Positions 45,641-53,469 of a DNA stretch of 64,000 nt are shown in pieces (within the stretch, counting starts at the first letter, position 1; each line of letters opens with the position of its first letter). Under the pieces are notes generated by a model, which saw only the letters and a program-made list of their open reading frames with translations, had not been told where the DNA came from and did no database searches. This DNA is from Roseovarius indicus. GTDB taxonomy: Bacteria > Pseudomonadota > Alphaproteobacteria > Rhodobacterales > Rhodobacteraceae. Both the position numbers and the translations under genes were made by a program. The DNA lies in assembly GCF_008728195.1 (NCBI RefSeq), contig NZ_CP031598.1, forward strand, positions 1,302,001 through 1,366,000, given 5' to 3'.

Positions 45641-46544
45641 CCAGAATTCCCATCCCCTTCAACCGGGCGACCTGCAATTGTATCTCGGTGAACATGGATT
45701 CCGAAACCTGACTGACGGGAACGCCGTCGGGTGTCAGGAAGACAAGATCCCACTCGATCCTGGGTACAAGCCTCTTTGATACAACGGATGTGCCCGCGAG
45801 AAGCAGTTCCGCGAACGGGTCGACAATCGCGACACCCACACCTCGATCGACAAGGGCGCAAGCCCCGCGCATGGTGCCCATTTCCACGACGGTGCGGCGG
45901 TCCTTGCTTTCGGTCTGGATCACTTCATCGACGCGTTTCCTCAGCGGGCTGTCAGGCATGAGGTCGATGAAATCCTCGTTGTGCAGCATGTCTTGCGATA
46001 TTTTATCCTGCTTTGCCAACGGGTGGTCCCGGTGCATGATGCAACGCGCCTCGCACCGTGCGAGCTTGCGTACCTGCGCGCTGTAATTCCCGGCCTCGAG
46101 CGTAATTCCCAAGGCAACATCGCAGTATTTCTTGTCGAGCGTCCTGAGCAACTCGCGCATGCCGACGTCGAGAACGCGAATCCCGACATCGGGGTGGGTT
46201 TCATGAAAGCTGCGGATGGCGTCGAGTAGAAACGTATCCACGAAGGTCGGCTGCGAGGCGACAACAATGTTGCCAAGCTGGTTGTTCGCGATGGCCGCGG
46301 CATCCTGAGTGGTTTCCCGCACCTGCGAGATCAGGCGCATGACCGAAGCGTGGTACAGGTGCGCTTCCGGTGTGGGCTTCAGCTGGTTTCGTTTCTTTTC
46401 GAATAGGGCGAAGCCGAGTTTGCCTTCAAGCGTGCCCAGAAGTCTCGAGATCATGGGCTGGCTGACCCCGATTTCTTCTGACGCGGCCTTCATCGTGCCG
46501 TACTTCATATATGCGTCGAACGCTTCGAGTTCCCGGAGTTTCAA
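45633..46544 (-). CDS. LysR-family transcriptional regulator
   Basis: A 303-residue LTTR with the HTH near residues 15-40 (GTMKAASEEIGVSQPMISRL) followed by an effector domain. It is convergent with the peptide-importer operon and divergent from the TonB-receptor gene across 368 bp. Its N-terminus (ALFEKKRNQLKPTPEAHLYH) resembles the LysR at 12336 (ALFEREKKRLVPKPEAHYFL), suggesting a common subfamily often linked to amino-acid or opine catabolism. Regulation of the peptide operon is the best guess; no operator was identified. Confidence 0.9.
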   Translation of the reverse strand: MKLRELEAFDAYMKYGTMKAASEEIGVSQPMISRLLGTLEGKLGFALFEKKRNQLKPTPEAHLYHASVMRLISQVRETTQDAAAIANNQLGNIVVASQPTFVDTFLLDAIRSFHETHPDVGIRVLDVGMRELLRTLDKKYCDVALGITLEAGNYSAQVRKLARCEARCIMHRDHPLAKQDKISQDMLHNEDFIDLMPDSPLRKRVDEVIQTESKDRRTVVEMGTMRGACALVDRGVGVAIVDPFAELLLAGTSVVSKRLVPRIEWDLVFLTPDGVPVSQVSESMFTEIQLQVARLKGMGILEE

Positions 46545-46801
46545 TTGGGCTTTCTCCTGCTTGGTACCGGAGAGATATCCTGCCTTGGACTGTTTGTCTT
46601 TCGATTCCGAGGCCGGGAAAACGTGAAGCCCGGCGAAGGGGAGAGCAGGGCCATGGCGTGAAGAAGGCAGAACTTTCCTCTCTGAAACGAACGCCCTGTG
46701 CTACCGGGCAAAGGCCACGTCCCTCTACCTCAAAGGGTATGGAGGTGCGCAATTCAGCGCGACGCGTGTGTTTCTGAGAGATCGTGGCCGTGGCACTCAG
46801 A

Positions 46802-46815
46802 TTAAGTTGACTTAA
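46802..46815. promoter_or_regulatory. palindromic candidate operator upstream of the TonB receptor
   Basis: TTAAGT-TG-ACTTAA is a perfect inverted repeat with 6-bp arms in an AT-rich stretch, about 100 bp before the receptor start. Its position suits an iron-responsive regulator, but it is not a clear Fur, Irr or RirA box. Nothing else recognisable was found in the 368-bp gap 46545-46912. Confidence 0.4.
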
Positions 46816-46912
46816 ATTATAAGGTTTAGTACGGACCGTATCGGAAGCAAATTCCGAACAAGCCAGCCCCCGTGCGCCCGCTATCAACAATAAACGCGCA
46901 GAGGGATGGAAA

Positions 46913-49159
46913 ATGTCCAAGCCACTGAATGTTGCGGTGCGCCTCATGGCGGGCCTGTTCTTGGGGGTGTGCCCGGCCACGTTGGTGTCGGCGCAGTCTG
47001 GTCACGTAGAACTGGGGACGATAACACTGAAAACGGACCGTGCAGGCGGGCAGGTGCTCGATGTACCAGCCAATGTCACGGTGATCGACGAAGAGGACCT
47101 GGAAGATCGGCACATCACCGATATGGAGGAACTGGTCCGCAACGTGCCAGGCGTGACCGCGCCGCGCCAAACCTCCGGTACCGATCCGTTCAGCACGTTC
47201 GGCGGTTTCACCATCCGCGGGGTCGGCGGGAACCGCGTGGCCATGCAGGTCGACGGCTCGCGTGTCCCCGAGCGGATCATCGACGGCACGCGGGATTACC
47301 TGGATTTCAGCTTCACGAAGCAGGCAGAGATCGTGCGCGGCCCGGCTTCGGTGCTCTGGGGTGCCGATGCCCTCGGCGGCCTGGTGGCACTTGAAACTCT
47401 TGACCCCGAAGATCTGCTCGACGGCCGGGACAGCGGGCTGAACGTCAAGGGTGGTTTCGACAGCTTCGACAGCAGCACCGACGTCTCTCTCACCTTCGGC
47501 CAGCGCTTCACGGACGACCTTTCGATCCTCGTCGGCCTCAAGCGCAGCACGGCGAACGAGCCGGAATTGTCGAACGCCCGGGATGATGGCGGCATTTACG
47601 GCTGTCCCCGGAATATCGGCTTCGGTGCGATCCCCTGTGGCGAATTCGACCCGATGAGCACCGAGTCCACGCGCACTCTGGCCAAGCTGGTCTGGACTCC
47701 CGGCCAGAACCACCGCTTCGAATTCAGCGCCGACATTACCGGCCGCGAAACCGATGTGCGCCAGCTTGCCTCGCTGGGCCCCGTCTTTTCAACCGTCACC
47801 GGCTTGCCTACCGGTGAGGTCATCAACCAGAAAGACCGGTTCCTCGACCTCTACCGCGAGCGCTATGCGGTCGAGCACAGCTATACCCCTGGTGGCGTAA
47901 CGCGAGAGTTGCGTACCACCTTCGCCTATACGCCCAACGGATACTCCCGCACCGGCACCGAAGCCTCTACCTCCGCCGCAGGCGACAGCATCATCACGCG
48001 AGATTTCCTGGGCTATTCCGAGGATTTCTACGAGCTCGACGTTCAAGCCACGTTCGACTTCATGCTGGGCCAGACCGAGCACGAGCTGATCATGGGCTTC
48101 GACGGCGACGTGGCGCGTACCGATTACCAGCGGCGCGATATTGAGACCAATCTGACGACGGGCGTCGTCACCGATACGCGTGCGGGCGGCTTCAACTTTG
48201 CCAACGCCACTACGACCCGGGCTGACGTCTACGTGCAGGACCAGATCACCTTCGCCAACGGCGCGTTCGAACTGACGCCGGGACTGCGCTTCGCCACCTA
48301 CAGGATCGAACCGCGCCCCGACGCCAACTATCTGGCCGTGCCGGGCAAGGAGCCGCGCACGCGCGAAGAAGAGCGCCTGCTCGCCAGCCTCGGGGCGATC
48401 TACAGGTTCGACGATACTTGGTCGGTCTGGGGCAAGTACGGCGAGGGCTTCAAGATGCCCACCGCGCAACAGCTCTACACCTCGTTGCCCGGCGCCTTCT
48501 TCAACCTGATCCCCGCGCCCAATCTGCGCCCGGAAGAGGTCAAAAGCTACGAGCTCGGCCTCCGCTTCGAGAAGCCCCTCGGCTTCTTCGCCATCAACGG
48601 CTTCTACGCCCAGTATGACGACTTCATTCAGGATTTCTACAACCCGCCGGGCACAACCGACTATACCTACCGCAACATCTCGAAGGTCGACATCTGGGGG
48701 ATCGAGGCCTCGGGTGCGTGGCAATTCACCGATCGCACCGGCGTCGATTTCTCGGCCGCGTGGCAGAAGGGTCGTCAGAAGGTTTCGCCCGCGGCGGTCG
48801 AAACGCCGCACACCCTGCCGCCGCTCACCGCGACCGTTGCGCTCAAGCATGAGTTCCCGGCTCAGAAACTCACGCTGGAAGGTGTGGCGACATTCGCCAG
48901 CGACGTGAAGGAGACAGCAAACCCCACCGACTTCAAACCCGACGGCTACGCGCTGCTCGATCTCTACGCCAAATGGGAGGTCGTCGATAATGGCTTCGTG
49001 AAGTTCGGTGTACAGAATGTCTTCGACACGCGTTACTTCGTGCCCAATGCCGCGACCTACAGCACGACCGCATCGTCAAGCGTGGCGCGCACCAACCCGA
49101 TCGAGCTGCAGACCGGGCCTGGCCGGACCTTCATGGTCAGCTTCGACAAGACCTTCTAG
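46913..49159 (+). CDS. TonB-dependent outer-membrane receptor (haem/haemoglobin type)
   Basis: A 748-residue receptor with a signal peptide ending LVSAQ and a possible TonB box around HVELGTITL. The plug domain (about 45-165) includes DMEELVRNVPGVTAP, GFTIRGVGGNRVAMQVDG and IVRGPASVLWGADALGG. The barrel ends in the expected terminal phenylalanine (FDKTF). GFKMPTAQQLY and PAPNLRPEEVKSYELG correspond to the FRAP and NPNL blocks of haem receptors, though both are altered. The three downstream genes are haem-handling homologues, supporting haem or another tetrapyrrole as ligand. GAGGGATGG precedes the ATG. Confidence 0.88.
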   Translation: MSKPLNVAVRLMAGLFLGVCPATLVSAQSGHVELGTITLKTDRAGGQVLDVPANVTVIDEEDLEDRHITDMEELVRNVPGVTAPRQTSGTDPFSTFGGFTIRGVGGNRVAMQVDGSRVPERIIDGTRDYLDFSFTKQAEIVRGPASVLWGADALGGLVALETLDPEDLLDGRDSGLNVKGGFDSFDSSTDVSLTFGQRFTDDLSILVGLKRSTANEPELSNARDDGGIYGCPRNIGFGAIPCGEFDPMSTESTRTLAKLVWTPGQNHRFEFSADITGRETDVRQLASLGPVFSTVTGLPTGEVINQKDRFLDLYRERYAVEHSYTPGGVTRELRTTFAYTPNGYSRTGTEASTSAAGDSIITRDFLGYSEDFYELDVQATFDFMLGQTEHELIMGFDGDVARTDYQRRDIETNLTTGVVTDTRAGGFNFANATTTRADVYVQDQITFANGAFELTPGLRFATYRIEPRPDANYLAVPGKEPRTREEERLLASLGAIYRFDDTWSVWGKYGEGFKMPTAQQLYTSLPGAFFNLIPAPNLRPEEVKSYELGLRFEKPLGFFAINGFYAQYDDFIQDFYNPPGTTDYTYRNISKVDIWGIEASGAWQFTDRTGVDFSAAWQKGRQKVSPAAVETPHTLPPLTATVALKHEFPAQKLTLEGVATFASDVKETANPTDFKPDGYALLDLYAKWEVVDNGFVKFGVQNVFDTRYFVPNAATYSTTASSSVARTNPIELQTGPGRTFMVSFDKTF

Positions 49160-50890
49160 ATGCGCGCCGTATTCCAGCGCATCTATCGCCTGACCCGACT
49201 CGCGGCCTCCGGGCCGCGGGCCTGGGTCGGGCTTACCATGTTCGGCTCGGTGCTCGGCCTGCAATTCGCCGACATCTGGGTCGATGTGCAGATGATCGCC
49301 TGGTACAAGCGGTTCTACGACGCGCTGGAAAACCTCGACGCGTCCGCCGCAATCCGCGAACTCTGGGTCTTCGGCGCCATCGTCCTCCTGTCGTCCATGA
49401 TTTTCCTGCTGGGCGACTACATCCGCAAGCGGCTGCTCCTGCGCTGGCGGGCGCAGCTCACCGACCGCGCCCTCGATGCCTGGACGAACGGGCACGCTTA
49501 CTGGCACCTGCGCCCGGGGCTCTCGCCCAAGTCCGTCGACAACCCCGACCAGCGCATCGCGCAGGATTGCCGCCTCTACATCGAGCTTCTGCTGCAGGAA
49601 ACGCTCGACCTGATCGGCCGCATCGTGGCGCTGGTCTCCTATGTCGTGATCCTCTGGAACCTCTCCGACTTCGTCCTGCACCTGCCGATCTTCGGCCGCG
49701 AATTCGCCATTCCCCATTACCTCGTCTGGCTGGCCTTCCTCTACGTGGCGGTCTCGAGCCTGTTCACCCACCTGATGGGCCGTCCACTGAAATCGCTCGT
49801 CTTCCGGCAGGAACGGCGCGAGGCCGATTTCCGCTACGCGCTGGTTCAACTGCGCGACAACGCGGGCGAGGTTGCCCAGTCCGCGGGCGAGCCGGCCGAA
49901 CGCCGCCGTCTCGCGCAGCGCTTCGATGGCATCCGTCACAACTGGTATCGCCTCATCGGGCGCGAGTTCATCCTCGGCCTCTTCACCCGGCCCTATTACC
50001 AGTCGATCCTGCGCATCCCGCTCTTCTTCTCGCTGCCCGCCTATTTCGCCGGCGCGGTCACGCTGGGCGGGCTGATGCAGCTCTCCAGCGCCTTCGGCCG
50101 CGTGACGCAAACGCTCAGCTGGTTCATCTTCTCCTACCGCGACCTGGCCGAGTTCGCCGCCGTCGCCGAACGGCTCGACGACCTCTTCGCCAGCGCCGAC
50201 CGACCGCCGCCGATGCCCGGCGCGGCCCGCGACATCATCCGCACCACCGCCTCCGACGACGCGCTGCACGTGCGCGGCCTGCGCCTGGTCACGCCGCAGG
50301 GCAGGGCGCTTTTCCCGGTGCCCGACCGCACCATCTACCCCGGCGAGCGGGTCTGGATCGCCGGCGCCTCGGGGCAGGGGAAAAGCACGCTGCTCGCGGC
50401 TGTCTCGGGCGTCTGGCCCTATGGCGAGGGCCAGATCGACCGCCCGGCGAACCGCATCCTTTACCTGCCGCAGAAACCGCACCTCTTCGGCGAGGGGCTC
50501 GCCGCCGCCGCCTGCTACCCGGAAGATCCCGCGGATTTCGCACCCGAGCGCATCCGCCAAGTGCTGTCCCAGTTGGGCCTCGACCACCGCCTGCCGGCGC
50601 TGGACGATGACGGCCCCGGCGCGCTCGAAGGGCTGTCGATGGGCGAACGCCAGCGCCTCGCGCTGGCCCGCGTGCTGCTGCTCCGCCCCGACTGGGTGGC
50701 CCTCGACGAGGCCACCAGTAGCCTCGACGCCACCGCCGAGGCCGAGATCCTGTCGCTGATCAACCGCTCGCTTCCCGACACCGCGATCCTCTGCGTCTCG
50801 CACCGGGATCCGTTCCCGCTCGCCCCCTATTCGATCTGGCAGATCGGCCTGCCGCAACAGGACCAGACCCAACAAAGGAACACCGCATGA
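49160..50890 (+). CDS. ABC transporter with fused membrane and ATPase domains, SbmA/BacA-YddA family
   Basis: A 576-residue half-transporter. The membrane domain (residues 1-about 330) carries the family segment YWHLRPGLSPKSVDNPDQRI. The C-terminal ATPase has Walker A GASGQGKST at 402-410, a variant signature LSMGERQRL from residue 492, and Walker B PDWVALDEATSSLD. Family members import peptides or cobalamin-like molecules rather than export. The ATG directly follows the receptor stop (TAGATG), so it is likely the inner-membrane step for whatever the receptor brings in. No periplasmic binding protein or BtuCD-type permease is encoded here. Confidence 0.87.
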   Translation: MRAVFQRIYRLTRLAASGPRAWVGLTMFGSVLGLQFADIWVDVQMIAWYKRFYDALENLDASAAIRELWVFGAIVLLSSMIFLLGDYIRKRLLLRWRAQLTDRALDAWTNGHAYWHLRPGLSPKSVDNPDQRIAQDCRLYIELLLQETLDLIGRIVALVSYVVILWNLSDFVLHLPIFGREFAIPHYLVWLAFLYVAVSSLFTHLMGRPLKSLVFRQERREADFRYALVQLRDNAGEVAQSAGEPAERRRLAQRFDGIRHNWYRLIGREFILGLFTRPYYQSILRIPLFFSLPAYFAGAVTLGGLMQLSSAFGRVTQTLSWFIFSYRDLAEFAAVAERLDDLFASADRPPPMPGAARDIIRTTASDDALHVRGLRLVTPQGRALFPVPDRTIYPGERVWIAGASGQGKSTLLAAVSGVWPYGEGQIDRPANRILYLPQKPHLFGEGLAAAACYPEDPADFAPERIRQVLSQLGLDHRLPALDDDGPGALEGLSMGERQRLALARVLLLRPDWVALDEATSSLDATAEAEILSLINRSLPDTAILCVSHRDPFPLAPYSIWQIGLPQQDQTQQRNTA

Positions 50891-51606
50891 CCCAAGCTGC
50901 GCAAGACACCGTTGAAACCGCCATGGGCCGCTGGCGCCTCGACGGGGCCGACCCCGCCGCCATCCTGCAACACCTGCCGAAGATGGATCGGGTGATGCTC
51001 GCCATCCGTCTCGAAAATTTCATGCATGAACGGCTCGGCACGGTCGACAGCGTCACCGTCGAAGGCGGCCGCATCCAGATCACCGGCCCCGAACAGGCCG
51101 CCAACCTGCCGGCCGACGCCTTCGCCTCTGTCGTGCTCGACATCAGCACGATCATGCGCGACAAGCTCTACCCCCGGCTCGAATTCCTCGACGCCGCGGG
51201 CGAGCGCATCTTTTCCGTGACCGGGCTCGAGGGCGCCGCACCCATGGAAACCGCGCTCGACGGCCTCGCTCGCACCACGCTGCCCGCCAATCCGCCCGCC
51301 CCCCGTGACGAGACCGCCGAACCGGCCGAGATCGACCCCGCAGACCCCGGCCTCGCCCTTCTCGAAAAGCTGCAGGAAAGCGCCCAGCCGGTCACCATCA
51401 CCGCAGAGTTTTCGGGCCTCACGCAAAGCTGGCAGGGTACGATCGAGAAAATCGTGCCGATGGGCGGATATATCAACGTCATGACCAAGGGCTTCCACCT
51501 TCACCTCGCCGGCGGCAGCGTTGCGGGCTGGGAAACCGATGCCAACGGCCACCGTGCGCTCGACGCGGATGGCGCGCCCACCGGCCTTCTCGTGGTGCCG
51601 TCATGA
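50887..51606 (+). CDS. HemS/ChuX-like haem-utilisation fold protein (diverged)
   Basis: A 239-residue cytoplasmic protein without a standard name. Residues 98-109 (LEFLDAAGERIF) and 184-207 (starting GTIEKIVPMGGYINV and ending FHLHL) match the pattern of HemS/HmuS/ChuX proteins, where an F-N-L-H-L strand follows W-x-N-V-x-D-P. The pattern then continues with an Asp/Gly hairpin (ALDADGAPTG). A Pro/Glu-rich linker (about 133-153) separates two parts. It overlaps the transporter stop by 4 bases and the ChaN-like start by 4. Haem binding or trafficking is inferred from the fold pattern and neighbours; the family assignment is tentative. Confidence 0.6.
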   Translation: MTQAAQDTVETAMGRWRLDGADPAAILQHLPKMDRVMLAIRLENFMHERLGTVDSVTVEGGRIQITGPEQAANLPADAFASVVLDISTIMRDKLYPRLEFLDAAGERIFSVTGLEGAAPMETALDGLARTTLPANPPAPRDETAEPAEIDPADPGLALLEKLQESAQPVTITAEFSGLTQSWQGTIEKIVPMGGYINVMTKGFHLHLAGGSVAGWETDANGHRALDADGAPTGLLVVPS

Positions 51607-52448
51607 GGGCGGGTGAGTGGTTCGAGCCCGGCACCGGGACGTCGCTCGCTTACTCTGACGTGCTGGCACGTGCCGCACGTGCCCCGGCAGTCCTGCTGGG
51701 CGAGACCCACGACCGCGCCGACATCCATCGCTGGCAGTTGCATGTTTCCGCAGGGTTATTGGGGTGCGGTCGCCCCCTTGTCATGGGCTTCGAAATGTTC
51801 CCGGCGCGCCTCAATCCAGTGCTGGCCGAATGGGTGGCTGGCGGGTTGAGCGAGACGGCGTTCCTCGAGCGCGCCGAGTGGGTGGAAGTCTGGAATTTCC
51901 CTCCGGACCTGTACCTGCCTCTCTTCCGGTTCTGCCGCGACACCGGAACGGAGATGATCGGCCTCAATTGCCGAAGGGCGCTTGTCAGCGAAGTTGGCAA
52001 GCTTGGATGGGACAACATCGAAGAAGAGGCGCCGGAAGGCCTGACGCCTGCGCGATCAGCTACGCCGGAATACCGCCAGTATCTTTTCGAAGTGACAGGC
52101 GGCGCGCGGCCCGATCGGCAGGCTAAATCCGCTGAAGACCCGGCTTTCGACCGGTTCGTCAGGGCCCAGCAGACCTGGGACCGATCCTTTGCCTGCCGGA
52201 TAGCGACGCGGGCGAAACAGGACGATGAACCGCTGGTGATCGGCATCATCGGGCGTGGACACCTGGAATTCCGCGGCGGCACCCCGTTCCAGCTGGATGA
52301 TCTCGGGTTAAACGGTGCTGCCGTGTTGCTCCCGTGGGACAAGGACATGCCGCATATGAAAGGGCAGGGCGACGCTCTCTGCTGCATGCCCGATGGCAAG
52401 GAGAGGATCTCGCGCTCAGACCCGAAAGGTGATGTCAGTGCAGCCTGA
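51603..52448 (+). CDS. ChaN-family haem-associated protein without lipobox
   Basis: A 281-residue protein with the ChaN/TIKI-like core motifs VLLGETHDRADIHRW, VMGFEMFPA and IGIIGRGHLEF. Characterised ChaN is an iron-regulated outer-membrane lipoprotein that binds stacked haems. This protein begins directly with the domain, with neither signal peptide nor lipobox, so it should be cytoplasmic. It ends the four-gene haem cluster by a 4-base overlap. The C-terminal tail beyond residue 255 is polar and probably disordered. Confidence 0.82.
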   Translation: MRAGEWFEPGTGTSLAYSDVLARAARAPAVLLGETHDRADIHRWQLHVSAGLLGCGRPLVMGFEMFPARLNPVLAEWVAGGLSETAFLERAEWVEVWNFPPDLYLPLFRFCRDTGTEMIGLNCRRALVSEVGKLGWDNIEEEAPEGLTPARSATPEYRQYLFEVTGGARPDRQAKSAEDPAFDRFVRAQQTWDRSFACRIATRAKQDDEPLVIGIIGRGHLEFRGGTPFQLDDLGLNGAAVLLPWDKDMPHMKGQGDALCCMPDGKERISRSDPKGDVSAA

Positions 52449-52479
52449 CTACCTGTCCAAGCGGGAGTGACGCTTCCCG

Positions 52480-53193
52480 TTATCCATCAAGCAGGCTCGC
52501 CCGAAGGTCGAGCTTGCTGTCTTCCTTGGAAGAGAAATCCAATCGGCTTTCGATCCCGCGCAAGTGGCTGTCCATAAGGGTCGAGGCCTCGCCTCCTTTG
52601 CCCTCGAGGATCAGCTCGGTCAGCCTGGTGTGTTCTTCCAGTTCCGCCTCGTCCGGGTTCTTTGCCTCGTAAACCGCGATGATCAGCGAGGAACGGGCGA
52701 TCAGTTCGCGAACGAAATGCGCCATGATCGGGCTGTCGGCCTGGTCGGCAAGCACCTGGTGATATTTGCCGCAGCGCTTGATGACCTGCACCACGTCGCC
52801 GGCTGCCCGGGCGATGTTCTCGTGCTGCAGGTGAGCATGCATGGCCTCGCGAATCGTGTCACTTGCAGTCTCGGCTGCGCGGGCGGCCAGGTGGCACTCG
52901 ATCACCCGGCGGGCACGGAAAACCTCGCGTGCTTCCTCGACAGAGGGCTGGGCCACGAAGGCCCCGCGATTGGCTACGAGGGTGACCACATGGTCGGCCG
53001 CGAGACGCGAGAGAACTGCCCGCATGCGGGTGCGTCCGATGCCGAAGATGTCGCATAGCTCATCTTCCTTCAGGTGCGTTCCCGGTGCGAGATTGTGGTC
53101 GACGATCGCGTCGAAAATTCGGTTGTAAATCTGGTCACTATCTACGGTTTCGGCGCCTCCGGACGCTGTGGCAAGAGTCGATGTCTTGTTCAT
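52480..53193 (-). CDS. GntR-family regulator, FadR/FCD subfamily
   Basis: A 237-residue regulator with an N-terminal winged HTH (about 20-85, including DELCDIFGIGRTRMRAVLSR) and a C-terminal all-helical FCD domain. Metal-binding FCD residues are probably in the HxxxH-type helices around VIECHLAAR and EHTRLTELI. ATG 53193 has GAGAGAGG upstream; an earlier in-frame ATG at 53316 adds a tail without similarity. It is divergent from the oligopeptide-type ABC operon, and TTGTAT/TACACAA-type inverted repeats lie between, so it most likely controls that operon. Confidence 0.9.
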   Translation of the reverse strand: MNKTSTLATASGGAETVDSDQIYNRIFDAIVDHNLAPGTHLKEDELCDIFGIGRTRMRAVLSRLAADHVVTLVANRGAFVAQPSVEEAREVFRARRVIECHLAARAAETASDTIREAMHAHLQHENIARAAGDVVQVIKRCGKYHQVLADQADSPIMAHFVRELIARSSLIIAVYEAKNPDEAELEEHTRLTELILEGKGGEASTLMDSHLRGIESRLDFSSKEDSKLDLRASLLDG

Positions 53194-53288
53194 GATGCCT
53201 CTCTCTCCGGCGTCGCGTGATGGCTGCGGCGAACGTGCCGCGTAAGGCCCCGTGCAAACCGCCAAGCCAATACGTGCGATCATACCGT

Positions 53289-53303
53289 ATACAATGGTTG
53301 TAT
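53289..53303. promoter_or_regulatory. inverted repeat ATACAA-TGG-TTGTAT, candidate FCD-GntR operator
   Basis: A perfect 6-bp inverted repeat with a 3-bp spacer, preceded by GT. TTGTATACAA-like sequences are common targets of FadR/FCD regulators. It lies about 100 bp upstream of the regulator gene start. Confidence 0.5.
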
Positions 53304-53318
53304 GAAAGCTGTTCAAAT

Positions 53319-53353
53319 ATTGTGTACGATTTTATTTTACTTTTGTACACAAT
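53319..53353. promoter_or_regulatory. spaced inverted repeat ATTGTGTAC-N17-GTACACAAT
   Basis: Two perfect 9-bp arms at 53319-53327 and 53345-53353 flank a T-rich spacer. Centre-to-centre distance is 26 bp. Each arm resembles half of the ATACAA/TTGTAT site at 53289, so the region may hold several binding sites for the adjacent GntR protein, upstream of the ABC operon start at 53470. Confidence 0.55.
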
Positions 53354-53469
53354 TATGAAAACCTTTGGTCATTGGCCCTGGTGCAAGCACATCACTCAAC
53401 CGGGCCGCCGCCCCAGAAACAGCGCCTTAAGAAGCGCGCGGGGCATTCACAAACCAACGGGAGTTGCAG

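Noticed and set aside
52462..52479. Terminator between the ChaN-like and GntR genes
   Set aside because: Only CGGGA/TCCCG, a 5-bp stem with a long loop; too weak to call.
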